Shown here: positions 17,201 through 26,016 of the stretch, piece after piece | Layout: each line of letters begins with the position of its first letter | Numbering within the stretch: the first letter of the stretch is position 1 | From: an uncultured Clostridia bacterium | Lineage (GTDB): Bacteria; Bacillota; Clostridia; UBA1381 | DNA: 46,958 nucleotides | Assembly (NCBI GenBank): GCA_947626045.1 | Contig: CANQQS010000006.1 | Span: 1-46,958, forward strand | Direction of reading: 5' to 3' | The notes under the pieces: generated by a model | What the model saw: the letters and a program-made list of their open reading frames with translations, nothing else | What the model was told of the DNA's origin: nothing | The model's database searches: none | Program-made: the position numbers and the translations under genes

Positions 17201-18847
17201 AGATTTATTGTCAAATACGAATACGACAAAATGAGGGATAGGTTTTGTGTCTTTATTTCTGCCAATCGTTTCTTCTCTCTCTCCCAGTGTTGAATAAAGA
17301 TATTCAAAAATTGCCGATTCACTTTCGGAGTCGCAGACAATATTGCGAATACCAAGCTGCTCATTTTCAAAATGTCTCATCCATCTGACCCATCGGAAAG
17401 TCTTACGCATCTGCGGCGGTAATATAAGAACGCAGTTTACATCCTCATAAAACTGTCTCACCGTTATGTCCAGCAAGAGAATTTTAAAAATGTCATATAA
17501 CTTTGAGCTTATACCTATAATGCCAAGAACATTATCCCTTGCAAGATTAGCTATGATGGGAGCATCGTTTATCGTTTCGTATTTCTTAGCTATTTTTTCG
17601 GGCAAACCTGCAAGCTCGTCTTCATCGCTAAAATCCCGTGGCTTAAACTTAATAGGGTTACTTGAAGGACGCACCCCCGAACCCACACGCACATCAAGAA
17701 AATCCTCATCCATTACAATTCGGTCGAACAGATCCTTATCAAAATTATTGATTGCCTCATAATTTTTATCCGAAGTTCTGTATTTGTTCCTTAGCAACAC
17801 ATATTCTGTACGTCTTTTCTCTATAATCTCATTTTCTTTTTCTCTGATATAATCCAGATAATTTTCTGTGCGCTTCTCTAAATCCTGCTTATATTTACGC
17901 TTCTTTGCAATATAGCCGGCAATAGAAGAAAGTATTGTTATTCCCATTGTGCAGGCACTATATATCACAAACGAACTTCCTGTGGGATTCATCATACCGC
18001 GAACCAGAATCATTACCATAAGCATTGCAAGTGACGGACCTATAAGCAGCAAAAGATTTCCCCCTCCGTCATTTGGCTTGCTGCCGGGAGGTAATACTTC
18101 GATTGCATCCTGAGAAAATATGTAACCGTTACGTGTACTACGGTTAAACTTCGGATAATCCAGTGAACTTTTTGACTCTGCAACAGAATTAACTTCAACA
18201 TCATTCACCTTAATATTAGACAGAATGTCCATATACATATGATTATTCTTTATGAAAAACATACATCCCGCAAACGCAAGAAACGAATAATCACTAAGTT
18301 TAGCACGCTTTTCTGCCTTAACTCCATCAATATAAATACCATATCTTGTATTATTGTCATAAGCATATATTGTGCCATCTTCATTCCGTACCGTGATATA
18401 ATCGTCACGAATAAGAGAATCATGTATTTCTATATTGCAGCCGTCGCTTCCGCCAATCGTTATTTCCTGAATTTTTGAGAGATCAACAACCTTATCATAC
18501 TTTCTCTCAATACAATCAAAATCTATAAAAATTTCTATGCGAAATAATTCCGCTCCACTGTCGGCATACTTAAGCTGCGCACTATCACCATTTCGCAGGG
18601 ATACCTTACTTGATTTTAATATGCCGTCACGAATAAAGTACGCATTATCATCCGTAGTGATATTCCAACAGCCATCTGAATATACACACTGAATATCAAA
18701 ATCACAGAAAAAATTACTGCGCTCAAAACGCATATCGCCCTCATTCAGGGTTGTAATTCTCACACTATTTTTTTCTTTGGTATTAACAATATACTCTCGA
18801 TAAATATTCTTTCCGAAAACTGTAATCTTGTACTGATCATTTTCCAT
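14261..18847 (-). CDS. essC: EssC-type FHA/FtsK-SpoIIIE ATPase, motor of type VII secretion
   Basis: The 1528 residues have the full EssC layout. Two FHA-like domains lie at about 1-105 and 120-210 (ITIGGSDGCNIEIHDSLIRDDYITV), two transmembrane helices at 262-283 and 291-314, then three FtsK-type ATPase modules. Module 1 has Walker A GTTGSGKS near 706-713 and Walker B LILIVDEF near 805, both intact. Module 2 has GSAQTGKT near 1030, but its Walker B reads FLIIDN, with Asn in place of the catalytic acid. Module 3 has GRAKSGRT near 1314, where the Walker lysine is Arg, and LLIVIED. Only module 1 looks fully catalytic, as reported for EccC-type motors. It sits in the membrane, recruits WXG100 substrates and powers export. 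Neighbours EsaB and WXG100 confirm the system. Family length and order are typical. Confidence 0.95.
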   Translation of the reverse strand: MENDQYKITVFGKNIYREYIVNTKEKNSVRITTLNEGDMRFERSNFFCDFDIQCVYSDGCWNITTDDNAYFIRDGILKSSKVSLRNGDSAQLKYADSGAELFRIEIFIDFDCIERKYDKVVDLSKIQEITIGGSDGCNIEIHDSLIRDDYITVRNEDGTIYAYDNNTRYGIYIDGVKAEKRAKLSDYSFLAFAGCMFFIKNNHMYMDILSNIKVNDVEVNSVAESKSSLDYPKFNRSTRNGYIFSQDAIEVLPPGSKPNDGGGNLLLLIGPSLAMLMVMILVRGMMNPTGSSFVIYSACTMGITILSSIAGYIAKKRKYKQDLEKRTENYLDYIREKENEIIEKRRTEYVLLRNKYRTSDKNYEAINNFDKDLFDRIVMDEDFLDVRVGSGVRPSSNPIKFKPRDFSDEDELAGLPEKIAKKYETINDAPIIANLARDNVLGIIGISSKLYDIFKILLLDITVRQFYEDVNCVLILPPQMRKTFRWVRWMRHFENEQLGIRNIVCDSESESAIFEYLYSTLGEREETIGRNKDTKPIPHFVVFVFDNKSIIKHPLFKYADRAAQLGFTFVFFVNHHEQLPLNCTQIIRLESNKDEGMIYDSSASNNVSYFTYKKLSDTLMQNAALRMSPIYTDKVSLEGELTKSLSLFELLDIYSLNDLNLSKNWAESDIEHTLRAPLGVKANNEVVYLDLHEDFHGPHGLVAGTTGSGKSEIMQTYILSVATLYHPYEISFVIIDFKGGGMVNQFKKLPHLNGSITNIDGREINRSLRSIKAELRKRQTLFAELNVNKISDYMRLYKRGVAKIPLPHLILIVDEFAELKMEQPEFMRELISAARIGRSLGVHLILATQKPTGVVDAQIWSNSKFKLCLKVQTREDSQEVLKTPLAAEIVEPGRAYLQVGNNEVFELLQSAYSGVKIPGGFERKNVVELNEVNFWGKRKLVYSNKEEIQDENAKTQLQGIVDYVYDYCENNNIKKLVSICLPPLPEEIYSADLNDEDVGGMCVTLGLYDDPDNQLQKPLTIDLQENNLYIIGSAQTGKTSMLQTIVGNLAIKYTPKQVNVYIIDCGNRALKSLEYSKIVGGTALANEEEKIINLFNMLKKEIMHRQNIFSANMVGTYKAYTEAGFDDLPQIFLIIDNVVAFRELYANMDSALLSIAREGIGAGINVIATGTQTNSISYKILTNFGARIALSCNDKSEYSNLFDRCRIEPKDVPGRALISVDKRILEFQTALCVAGDTERERNSELKKILEMRNEMYGVAKARRIPIVPERMLLSQTLADMPELYSEKYRIPVGMSFNFVDYIYIDLWNVGLVTIAGRAKSGRTNMAKLVLRTISETIFDNLTKAYIFDGARKSLSEYEDEGFVERYTTDCMDASWILEDVYSELCRRRDRTDGMSKDERDEWLEDCPLLLIVIEDIETLAFVSKDAELLSKFNAVTEELYEYKACIILSNIENAQPSVSGPSIIRKNVRDKRYAFMLDDIANMKLFETSIQLQRRYPKQILLGEGYLYRNGEYDKIKMILCDIISKNE

Positions 18848-18860
18848 GTTGACCGTCCTC

Positions 18861-19112
18861 CTACAGAATATGTATTATACTTCCATTTCGTAGTCCGTAA
18901 TCCTTAAGCGTATGTATACCTCGGATAAGCGCTGTAGGATTTTCACACTTAAGACAGCATTTCGACAAATCTGATGTGTCAAAATCAAGATTATATGTAT
19001 TGTTAAGAGCAATCACCAATTCATTGCACGTGATATTAATCGGCACCTCTACATCTATCGAATATTTACTCTTATGGATAAAGACTCTTAAAATAATTTT
19101 GTCCGTCTTCAT
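18861..19112 (-). CDS. esaB: EsaB/YukD-type ubiquitin-like protein
   Basis: This gives 83 residues from the ATG of MKTDKIILRVF; GGTGGGAG six bases upstream supports this start rather than a GTG four codons earlier. The sequence has the beta-grasp pattern of YukD: strands IILRVFIHKSKYSIDVEVP, helix TCNELVIALNNTY, and the closing LKDYGLRNGSIIHIL. EsaB is a small cytosolic regulator or accessory factor of firmicute type VII secretion and usually sits next to essC, as here (13-bp gap). Two adjacent cysteines (KCCLKC) are unusual but not diagnostic. Confidence 0.85.
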   Translation of the reverse strand: MKTDKIILRVFIHKSKYSIDVEVPINITCNELVIALNNTYNLDFDTSDLSKCCLKCENPTALIRGIHTLKDYGLRNGSIIHIL

Positions 19113-19153
19113 CAAAACTCCCACCTTGTCCTATTCCAGATTTATACGAGCCG

Positions 19154-20191
19154 CTAAAAATTCAGTTCAATGTAATCACTGAATTCCTTACTGCGGACAA
19201 TATCATCGCAAACATTGTCACCCGTAAAGAATTTAAAAAAAGCCCTAGGAACACATTTATTTCTCATATATTCCTCTGTGAAACAGATGCGCAGCGACTC
19301 ATCATACATATTACATAAAAATGCAAAATTATTGCCGCCTTTATAATCCACTGTAGACATAAACTTGTCTATTTTTCTGACAGACATTATATCCTGTCTG
19401 ACAATAATCAAATTTATATCGGCTTGCCGCATAAAACCACACAAATTATCAGAGAATGTCGATGAGGCGTCAAACACAATATAATCATAAAGCATTGATT
19501 TTTTCGCCATTATCGCCACTCGTACAAAATCCTCAAATCTATAGCCCGCGGTCAGCAATGAGCCTTCAACCGGACGGATATAATAAAATCCATTTTTGTT
19601 CAAATATCTTGAAAACTGTGCCTTGTTCAATTCAATACTGCTCAATATCACATCACGGAAATCACTCTCCATATGTGTCTCATCTCCAAGGACAGCATCG
19701 TAATTCTGAATATCATCTACGCTTATGTATAGTACTTCTTTCCCTTCGGACGCAAGAACCTTTGCTAACGCCAGCGAGATTGTGGTTTTTCCGCATCCAC
19801 CGAGCGGAGAATATACCAAAATAATATTTGGCTTGCGTTCCGCGCTTAATTTTGTTTTTATGGCTGTGTTAAGATTCCTGAATACATATTCATATATATC
19901 GTCTGCACCGATGTATTTATATATACCTCCGCGTGAGCTCTCTGCCTCCGTTTCGCACAGATAAAAAACATTCCAAATGTTATGCTTTAATAGCTGCTCC
20001 GTATACATATTTCTATTTATCAAAACAATATCTATATTTCTTGGAGTTGAAAGATACTGTGCTAAGCTTTCAGCTCTTGTAATCACAGTAATTTCCAGCT
20101 TTTCTCTGCCAAGCTTATTTACGAAATATTCTATCAGTGGCTCTATATATGTCTGATCAGCGTCAACTATTGTAATGTTTACCTTATTCAT
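19154..20191 (-). CDS. CpaE/MinD-like P-loop ATPase with receiver-like N-terminal domain
   Basis: This gives about 345 residues from the ATG of MNKVNITIVDAD; AGAGGGGA just upstream favours it over a GTG ten codons earlier. Residues 1-115 resemble a receiver fold (ITIVDADQTYIEPLIEYF, DIVLINRN) as in CpaE. The C-terminal part has a deviant Walker A, SPLGGCGKTTISLALAKVLA (about 128-147), then KEVLYISVDD and YDYIVFDASS. The lysine at the start of KGGxGKT is Leu here, so the signature dimer contact is missing. CpaE/MinD proteins mark cell position or seed membrane complexes. Between FHA and EsaB genes, this one may place the secretion complex; this is inferred. Confidence 0.8.
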   Translation of the reverse strand: MNKVNITIVDADQTYIEPLIEYFVNKLGREKLEITVITRAESLAQYLSTPRNIDIVLINRNMYTEQLLKHNIWNVFYLCETEAESSRGGIYKYIGADDIYEYVFRNLNTAIKTKLSAERKPNIILVYSPLGGCGKTTISLALAKVLASEGKEVLYISVDDIQNYDAVLGDETHMESDFRDVILSSIELNKAQFSRYLNKNGFYYIRPVEGSLLTAGYRFEDFVRVAIMAKKSMLYDYIVFDASSTFSDNLCGFMRQADINLIIVRQDIMSVRKIDKFMSTVDYKGGNNFAFLCNMYDESLRICFTEEYMRNKCVPRAFFKFFTGDNVCDDIVRSKEFSDYIELNF

Positions 20192-20217
20192 GCAAATCCC
20201 CTCTATATACAGCAAGG

Positions 20218-21234
20218 TCACTCTACTGCAAATTTCAAATTCGCAATAGCAATCTCATCACCTTTATGGAACTCAGTAAAGACATTGGCATCTATTCTCA
20301 TATTATTTACATAGGTACCATATTCACTTCCATAATCTATAATATACATTCTTCTTCCTTCAATCAGCAGTTTGCAGTGAATATCGCTTATTCTCGGATT
20401 GTCTGAAAAATCTGCATCTATTCCCGTTCCGCCGCGACCTATACAAAAGTTATTCTTATTTACTTCAATATCGCGATCCGCATTTAACGATCTCAGATAT
20501 AGTTTTGTAGCTGCCATATGTTTTAGGTCTTTTGAATCCGACAAGTGTAATTTATCAGAATCCTTTTTTTTGAAAAATCCCTTGAAAAAATTTTTCCCGA
20601 ATTTTATTTCTGCGTCTTCATCAAACTCCTCAACATTCATATCTATGTCGTCGTCATCCTTTTGCATATTGAGTATACCTTCCGAACTATCATCGGATAC
20701 AATTAAATCCAGATTTTCATTTTTTCCAAAATGGCGGTTAATAATTTTTATAAGCTGATTTCGATCATCATTATTCAAATTGACAGCAAGACGTACCACT
20801 ATCCCTATAAGTCCCTTGCGAATACTGTCATAATCCTCAGCCTTCGTCAGCTTATACAGTGGTAGACATATCATTTTTACAGAATTATCATAAAGATTAA
20901 TAAAAATTCTATTTTCATTAATCTCAAGGTTCTCTGCCTTCAAAAATCCATTATCTTTTATTTTTGATATGATTGACAGAATCTTATATAACATTTCATC
21001 CCACATACTATATGAAGCGTTTGCCATATGTTCTGCAAATGTGCGATAAATGCTTACGTTATAGCTTAGTCTAATATTGCCGTTCTGCACTGTCTTTGAA
21101 CAACTCAGCACACCTATAAAGCGTTGCTTATATTCAAGCACCCTAAGACCAACCTCATAATAAAAGCTCGGATCCTTTATTATATAATCAATGTACCCGT
21201 TATCCGTATTCTCTAAAACGCTGTTGTAATACAC
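20218..21234 (-). CDS. FHA-domain protein with N-terminal DUF6382-like domain
   Basis: The 338 residues start at GTG with GAAGGTG upstream. Residues 1-180 form a mixed fold (YEVGLRVLEYKQRFIGVLSCSK ... LYKILSIISKIKDNGFLKAENLEINENRIFINL) like the DUF6382 domain found before FHA domains in clostridia; the phrasing recalls the pseudokinase of EssB, but I see no transmembrane helix. A linker rich in Asp/Glu and Lys (about 187-235) follows. The FHA domain (about 250-338) has FCIGRGG, NPRISDIHC and SEYGTYVNNMRI, with Arg, Ser and His of the phosphothreonine pocket. It may read phosphorylation marks on the secretion complex. It lies 34 bp after the GAP1-like gene. Confidence 0.8.
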   Translation of the reverse strand: MYYNSVLENTDNGYIDYIIKDPSFYYEVGLRVLEYKQRFIGVLSCSKTVQNGNIRLSYNVSIYRTFAEHMANASYSMWDEMLYKILSIISKIKDNGFLKAENLEINENRIFINLYDNSVKMICLPLYKLTKAEDYDSIRKGLIGIVVRLAVNLNNDDRNQLIKIINRHFGKNENLDLIVSDDSSEGILNMQKDDDDIDMNVEEFDEDAEIKFGKNFFKGFFKKKDSDKLHLSDSKDLKHMAATKLYLRSLNADRDIEVNKNNFCIGRGGTGIDADFSDNPRISDIHCKLLIEGRRMYIIDYGSEYGTYVNNMRIDANVFTEFHKGDEIAIANLKFAVE

Positions 21235-21268
21235 AATTTCACCTTCTCAATTTGCATATTGTGACATT

Positions 21269-23917
21269 CTATTTCTTATCAGCAAACAAAAGCGCAATAT
21301 TTGACAACAATAGCATTACCGCTATAATTATCGCTCCCATTTCGAAACAAATGCCAAACGTCAGCAATGCAATAACCGCCACAACAAATAGAAGCGTTTC
21401 TATCGGATCCATATTGACCGCACCCGATAATTTCCTCCCCGATACTCCAAATAATATTATCGCCACACCAAATATAGCTGCAGCAACAAATAAAATTACG
21501 GTGCTCAACATTCCGATATTCGAATGATAGTTCTGTATATAATTGTTAAGAATACTCAAGCTTATGCCTGCACATAAAGCGGTAAGTGATGACAGTCCTA
21601 TTAACCTAAGCGAATCTGTCATAGAGCTTTTTTTTGCTTCTTTTCTTACCCTGCCTAAATTTAGTCCATTAAGATTACATACCCTCTCAAACGCATCCAA
21701 AAATCTCTGATTCACTCCGGAGCCGTCCTCCATAAGATTTTTGTATATCGTAGCCATTCCCTGACTACTACCTCTTGCCTTTATCAGGTATGGCAGCATT
21801 GTTGAGCGTCTCAAGTCGCTTTCAGTTATTCTCAGGTAATTTCCCTTAAAAGCCGCAAACAGAGCATTGGTATCAAATTGCATAGTTTCCGCACGTATAG
21901 CATTAATTATCATGTCATCTACTGTGGTACGTCCCAACTTCATCTTGGTACATCCCTGCAGCTGCTTCATTATATGACTACGTTCTTCCTTGCTGAACTC
22001 CTGTGATGAAAGCACATTCTTGATTATTTTGTTGTAAACAGGATCACCCGGTATGTCGCTGCTCTTAAGCGAACGCGCCAAGCTCTCCAGTTCGCATAAA
22101 GTATTGCATTTTTCTAATCCATAGACCTTTAAATCACTATAGCTATCGTCACGACGCCATGATGTCACTGAAAAAAACTGCCAAAATGCAGACTTTGCCA
22201 TATCCTCATATTGGCTAATTAATTCAGCATCCATCACACTGTCACACAGCTTATATACAGTATCTTTATACTTTTTGTACACCTCCGGACGACACTGTTC
22301 CTTGCACAGCTGAGTAAATAAGTCAATCAGCCGCTGCAATGAAGCATTTTTTAACTCATCATCATAACCTGAACCGAATATATTCTTTATATCTACCAGT
22401 ATATCAAAGTCTGATGCCTCATTTGGTACGAAATACTGCTCATAATATTTCTTCAAATCGTCAGGGTTTAACGAAAGCTCTATATCATTCAGTTCTTTAT
22501 AAAGCTTCGGGATTTTTTTCTTCAAGTCCGAAAACGCTTTGTATCCTTCATATGTGCCATTAAAATACATATTTTTTAACATATGAACATATACGCCACG
22601 CTGTGTGCTATCACTGACCGCATTTTCAAACGCAGAATGAATATCTTTAGATCTAACAATATCATTTTCCACTTTTCCCAGAAATTCACTTTTCCCTTGT
22701 TCAAGAGCCATAGTTACAATATTGTTATATATCTCCGGTGACGTTTTTTGCATAGCGCAAAATGCCGCAAATTTTTTCTCACTGAAATCATTTACGTAAT
22801 GACTGAAATTACACATTTCAATCGCCGATTTAAATGCCGGATTCTTTGTCTTTTTATATCTTGCGGTAAGTTGTTCATAATGATTTGCAGACATCTTTCC
22901 ACCACTGTTCACATAAAGAATTACCAGCATTGCAAGATAGTCTTCGTTTATACCAACTCTTGTATCTTTAAGTGCATTTGTCATTGCCTTGAACAGCTCG
23001 TCTTCTGCAAATGAAACATTTATATTATTCTTTACACAAGCATATATGTATGCGGCAACTAAGTCATCCCATTGAAAATTGTTAATTCTTCCGGTCTGAT
23101 ATACAAAATCTTCTATATCTTTCTGAAAAGCCGAATTAGATGCGTTGGCAATAAAGGTACCTGCCACATCCTTTTCCGGAATCAGCATATTCGCAGGCCA
23201 ACTCCATTCTCCCGTATCAAGATTAAAGTAATAGTCGTTTGGCGTCGTGTTGGTAAATAAAACAGACATACCCTCAAGCTTCGGATGTTCAAAGCTTGCA
23301 AAGGATGTATTGAATCTTACAACACACGGAACAAAAGACATTACAGCCGACATAATTTCCTGTGAAAGCTTGTACAATTCATCCAGACTCTTATTGACAA
23401 CTATTTTAAGAGCCCTTTTGTGATCATTCTTTCTCATGGCGGCGCTAAGTATCAGAATAATCAACTGCTCCATTTTGGCTGATGTAATCGAATATCTGTG
23501 GCATACGTCACGAACAGCGATTTGATTCGACTGTGGCAGTGAATCAAGTACTGGAGGCTTATCCGTAACCTCATTGTAAAATTCAGATATACATAAAAAT
23601 TCCGTTGGTTTGGATAATGCGGAAATGTAATCACTATCATTTACAACATATGCCTGCGCCAAAATATTGCCGCGTCCCGTTTGATCTATAAGCTTTTTTG
23701 CTTTTGCCGCACAAAGATGCTTATTTGCATGCCATACCGTATAAATATCCTCAGGTGTTTTTCTGCTTTTATCAAGCAAGCTGTCAACGATACAGTTGAA
23801 CTGATAGATACAGTTTTTTTCAACTTCGCTGCTAAACTTTTCCGATGTTCTGGACTGCCATCCGGCACCCAACTCCGCTCCGCCCATGCGGGTGTATAAT
23901 ATTTGCTCTACCTTCAT
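21269..23917 (-). CDS. GAP1-like GTPase-associated protein with C-terminal membrane helices
   Basis: The 882 residues open with VEQILYTRMGGAELGAGWQ, the hallmark start of the GTPase-associated protein 1 N-terminal (GAP1-N) domain. The first 300 residues follow that family's pattern (WHANKHLC, LSKPTEFLCISEFYNEVTDKPPVLDSLP). A long helical region follows (about 310-740). About four transmembrane helices lie at the end (770-880; LTALCAGISLSIL, GMLSTVILFVAAAIFGVAIILF, ETLLFVVAVIALLTFGICFE, IIIAVMLLLSNIALLF). It is adjacent to the zinc-ribbon GTPase gene, the known GAP1/double-GTPase pairing. It probably binds or controls that GTPase at the membrane. The C-terminal membrane anchor is notable and may tie the switch to the secretion complex. 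Confidence 0.75.
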   Translation of the reverse strand: MKVEQILYTRMGGAELGAGWQSRTSEKFSSEVEKNCIYQFNCIVDSLLDKSRKTPEDIYTVWHANKHLCAAKAKKLIDQTGRGNILAQAYVVNDSDYISALSKPTEFLCISEFYNEVTDKPPVLDSLPQSNQIAVRDVCHRYSITSAKMEQLIILILSAAMRKNDHKRALKIVVNKSLDELYKLSQEIMSAVMSFVPCVVRFNTSFASFEHPKLEGMSVLFTNTTPNDYYFNLDTGEWSWPANMLIPEKDVAGTFIANASNSAFQKDIEDFVYQTGRINNFQWDDLVAAYIYACVKNNINVSFAEDELFKAMTNALKDTRVGINEDYLAMLVILYVNSGGKMSANHYEQLTARYKKTKNPAFKSAIEMCNFSHYVNDFSEKKFAAFCAMQKTSPEIYNNIVTMALEQGKSEFLGKVENDIVRSKDIHSAFENAVSDSTQRGVYVHMLKNMYFNGTYEGYKAFSDLKKKIPKLYKELNDIELSLNPDDLKKYYEQYFVPNEASDFDILVDIKNIFGSGYDDELKNASLQRLIDLFTQLCKEQCRPEVYKKYKDTVYKLCDSVMDAELISQYEDMAKSAFWQFFSVTSWRRDDSYSDLKVYGLEKCNTLCELESLARSLKSSDIPGDPVYNKIIKNVLSSQEFSKEERSHIMKQLQGCTKMKLGRTTVDDMIINAIRAETMQFDTNALFAAFKGNYLRITESDLRRSTMLPYLIKARGSSQGMATIYKNLMEDGSGVNQRFLDAFERVCNLNGLNLGRVRKEAKKSSMTDSLRLIGLSSLTALCAGISLSILNNYIQNYHSNIGMLSTVILFVAAAIFGVAIILFGVSGRKLSGAVNMDPIETLLFVVAVIALLTFGICFEMGAIIIAVMLLLSNIALLFADKK

Positions 23918-23965
23918 AAGACAACCCTCATTTATTAACGTACTTTACATATTTTACCAAAGCTA

Positions 23966-25351
23966 TTAATCAATCAGACCCCATTCCTTAAGAATCCAGA
24001 AAAATGGCTCCTCAATTCTGAATGGGATTGGATCCGATACCGGCGTCCAAGACACTCCCGTACCATCCGATATTTCCGTCACATCACAACCAAGCGCCGA
24101 AACAGCAAAATATCCGTAATGCGTGAAGTTATTGATTATCGTCGTATGCAGTGCCGGGAACTGCGTCATTACAACACTGGTAATATCGGCATTTACATTT
24201 TTATACTCATCTTCGTTGAAGCTTTTATTTGCAGTCTGTGTCAAATCCTGACGCACATGACTTTGATACGGAATCAATGGTTCGCCAATGCTATCAGTCA
24301 GACTCATAAGCACATCACTTTTTGAAATAACCGCCGCAAGCGGAACAGAAGACTTTTCACTGCTCACTCCCATAAATGCACTGTGTATAGCAGAAAGAAC
24401 TGTCGTTGGAGACGCTTTTACTTCATCGGCACTCATTTGCACAGTAGTGTTCTCTAATGCCGCATGCAGTCCCTTAAACTGACCCGGATCAATGAGCATC
24501 ATAATGCTATGGGAATTTTTTATAAATTTTCCGTATGTAACCACATAATCCGCATCGGCACAAGCCTCACCCGCAATGTCATAAGTGACAAGCGTTATAT
24601 TTCTTTGATTCTTTTGAACTGTAAAATATATTGGCGGAACAAACCGGACCACTGTACCAACCGGCAACGGATAACCCTTCTTTATGATGTGCTGCTTCCT
24701 AAATTCAGTGGCTTCTTTACTGTAAATTATCGAGCATCCCACTTTATCCAAATCCGCTTCAAGATTATCAACCAACTGCGATAAGTACACTGTTTTTCCC
24801 GATGAAGTTATACCTATTACCGACATAAATTTTATCTCATTTTTTCCGTAAAAGCGCGGCAACAAATTATGGCAATACGGACATATTCTCTTATCTGTCT
24901 TTTTACCCGCTTTGTCCTTTATTGCTTCGAGGAAACCGTCAGAATCGTATAATTCCTCTATCGCGTCTGATATATCAATTACAGGTCTCTGGCAGTATTC
25001 ATCATTCTCATAATTTGAATCTCCTACCATCTCTCTCCAGAAATTCTGATATGTTTTGTCAGGCTGTATGAGATATTTACTTGCATTTTCAATCAGCGTT
25101 TGAAGATTTCTTTTTTTCATCTCATCGTCTTCACGCTCATATTCCATTGTCTTTTGATTAATAAATTCCTCAGAAAAACCTGTTTCGCATCTAAATGCAA
25201 CATTACGATGAGAAAATTCCTCAAAACAATATGGACATTTTATATGTTCCCATAATGATTCGTCAGTCTTGTATGTTTTTGCTCTTGATATAACGTTTAT
25301 ACCTGACTGATTATTTTTTCCCTTACCCATATTCCAGAAAGCCATTACCAT
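23966..25351 (-). CDS. Zinc-ribbon GTPase of the double-GTPase (DO-GTPase2) type
   Basis: The 461 residues start at ATG after AGGGGGA. Zinc-binding CPYC pairs at 39-42 and 157-160, with a CH/C mix between, precede a GTPase domain. Walker A is GITSSGKT (180-187), the G3 motif DIAGE (258-262) replaces DxxG, and SKSD (343-346) takes the place of NKxD. A helix-rich insert follows (YPLPVGTVVRFVPPIYFTVQ). These features match the bacterial TRAFAC-type double-GTPase family found beside GAP1 proteins, tubulin-like proteins and vWA proteins. It should bind GTP in the cytosol and act as a molecular switch. Gaps of 8 and 48 bp to its neighbours indicate a shared operon. Confidence 0.75.
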   Translation of the reverse strand: MVMAFWNMGKGKNNQSGINVISRAKTYKTDESLWEHIKCPYCFEEFSHRNVAFRCETGFSEEFINQKTMEYEREDDEMKKRNLQTLIENASKYLIQPDKTYQNFWREMVGDSNYENDEYCQRPVIDISDAIEELYDSDGFLEAIKDKAGKKTDKRICPYCHNLLPRFYGKNEIKFMSVIGITSSGKTVYLSQLVDNLEADLDKVGCSIIYSKEATEFRKQHIIKKGYPLPVGTVVRFVPPIYFTVQKNQRNITLVTYDIAGEACADADYVVTYGKFIKNSHSIMMLIDPGQFKGLHAALENTTVQMSADEVKASPTTVLSAIHSAFMGVSSEKSSVPLAAVISKSDVLMSLTDSIGEPLIPYQSHVRQDLTQTANKSFNEDEYKNVNADITSVVMTQFPALHTTIINNFTHYGYFAVSALGCDVTEISDGTGVSWTPVSDPIPFRIEEPFFWILKEWGLID

Positions 25352-25359
25352 AAATCCCC

Positions 25360-26016
25360 CTAAATCCTTTTTTGCTTAACGTTATAGTATTGTCCATATT
25401 CTCCGACGGCAATAACACTAATATCTTGTTTGCCTATGTGGACAGAAAATGAATTTTCAATCATTTGTCTTGTAATAGGATATTTTACACCAACGCCGCT
25501 AATTCTGTAAAAGAGAGCGCCATCGGCACAGTTTTTAGTTGAAAAGCTTATAGTCGCACGCCTATCACCCATAAACAGCAGAGATTTTTTGATTGCTACC
25601 GTGTAATTTATCAATATCGGTATCACTGAGTTCCCTTCGCTGAAATCTGTACGATATATGTATATATCACCATTAACAATACGATACGTCTGTACCGTTA
25701 CACGAGTTGGTACAAGCAACGCATCTCTGCACACAAATTTACCGCCGGCGCCACGGAATTCAGCATTTGAGAGTACCCTGACTTTTGTATTCTCGTCAGT
25801 AAATGTCAGCATTTTCGGGTCTGACACAGATTTATCCACATTGCTAAAATACCTTTCAACAGCCATTGTGTCAACCGCATCGGTAAATAACAAAATATAT
25901 CCATCGGCATTTGCACCCATCCAATTTACCACCTTTGCGTATGGACTAGATGCATCCGGAGCAAAGTTGATATTTCGTATTTTACTATTATTATCAGCAG
26001 GTAAAAATTTTATCAT
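25360..26016 (-). CDS. Conserved-context hypothetical protein, beta-rich, GTPase-operon
   Basis: This 218-residue soluble protein has no signal peptide or transmembrane helix. Alternating hydrophobic strands dominate (YILLFTDAVDTM, KMLTFTDENTKVRVL, VTVQTYRIVNGDIYIYRTDF, SVHIGKQDISVIAVGEYGQYY), so a beta-sandwich or split-barrel fold is likely. I recognise no family. Its start overlaps the stop of the 632-residue gene by four bases (ATGA), and the GTPase gene begins 8 bp later, so the three are probably made in fixed ratio and may act as a complex. Function unknown. Confidence 0.6.
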   Translation of the reverse strand: MIKFLPADNNSKIRNINFAPDASSPYAKVVNWMGANADGYILLFTDAVDTMAVERYFSNVDKSVSDPKMLTFTDENTKVRVLSNAEFRGAGGKFVCRDALLVPTRVTVQTYRIVNGDIYIYRTDFSEGNSVIPILINYTVAIKKSLLFMGDRRATISFSTKNCADGALFYRISGVGVKYPITRQMIENSFSVHIGKQDISVIAVGEYGQYYNVKQKRI

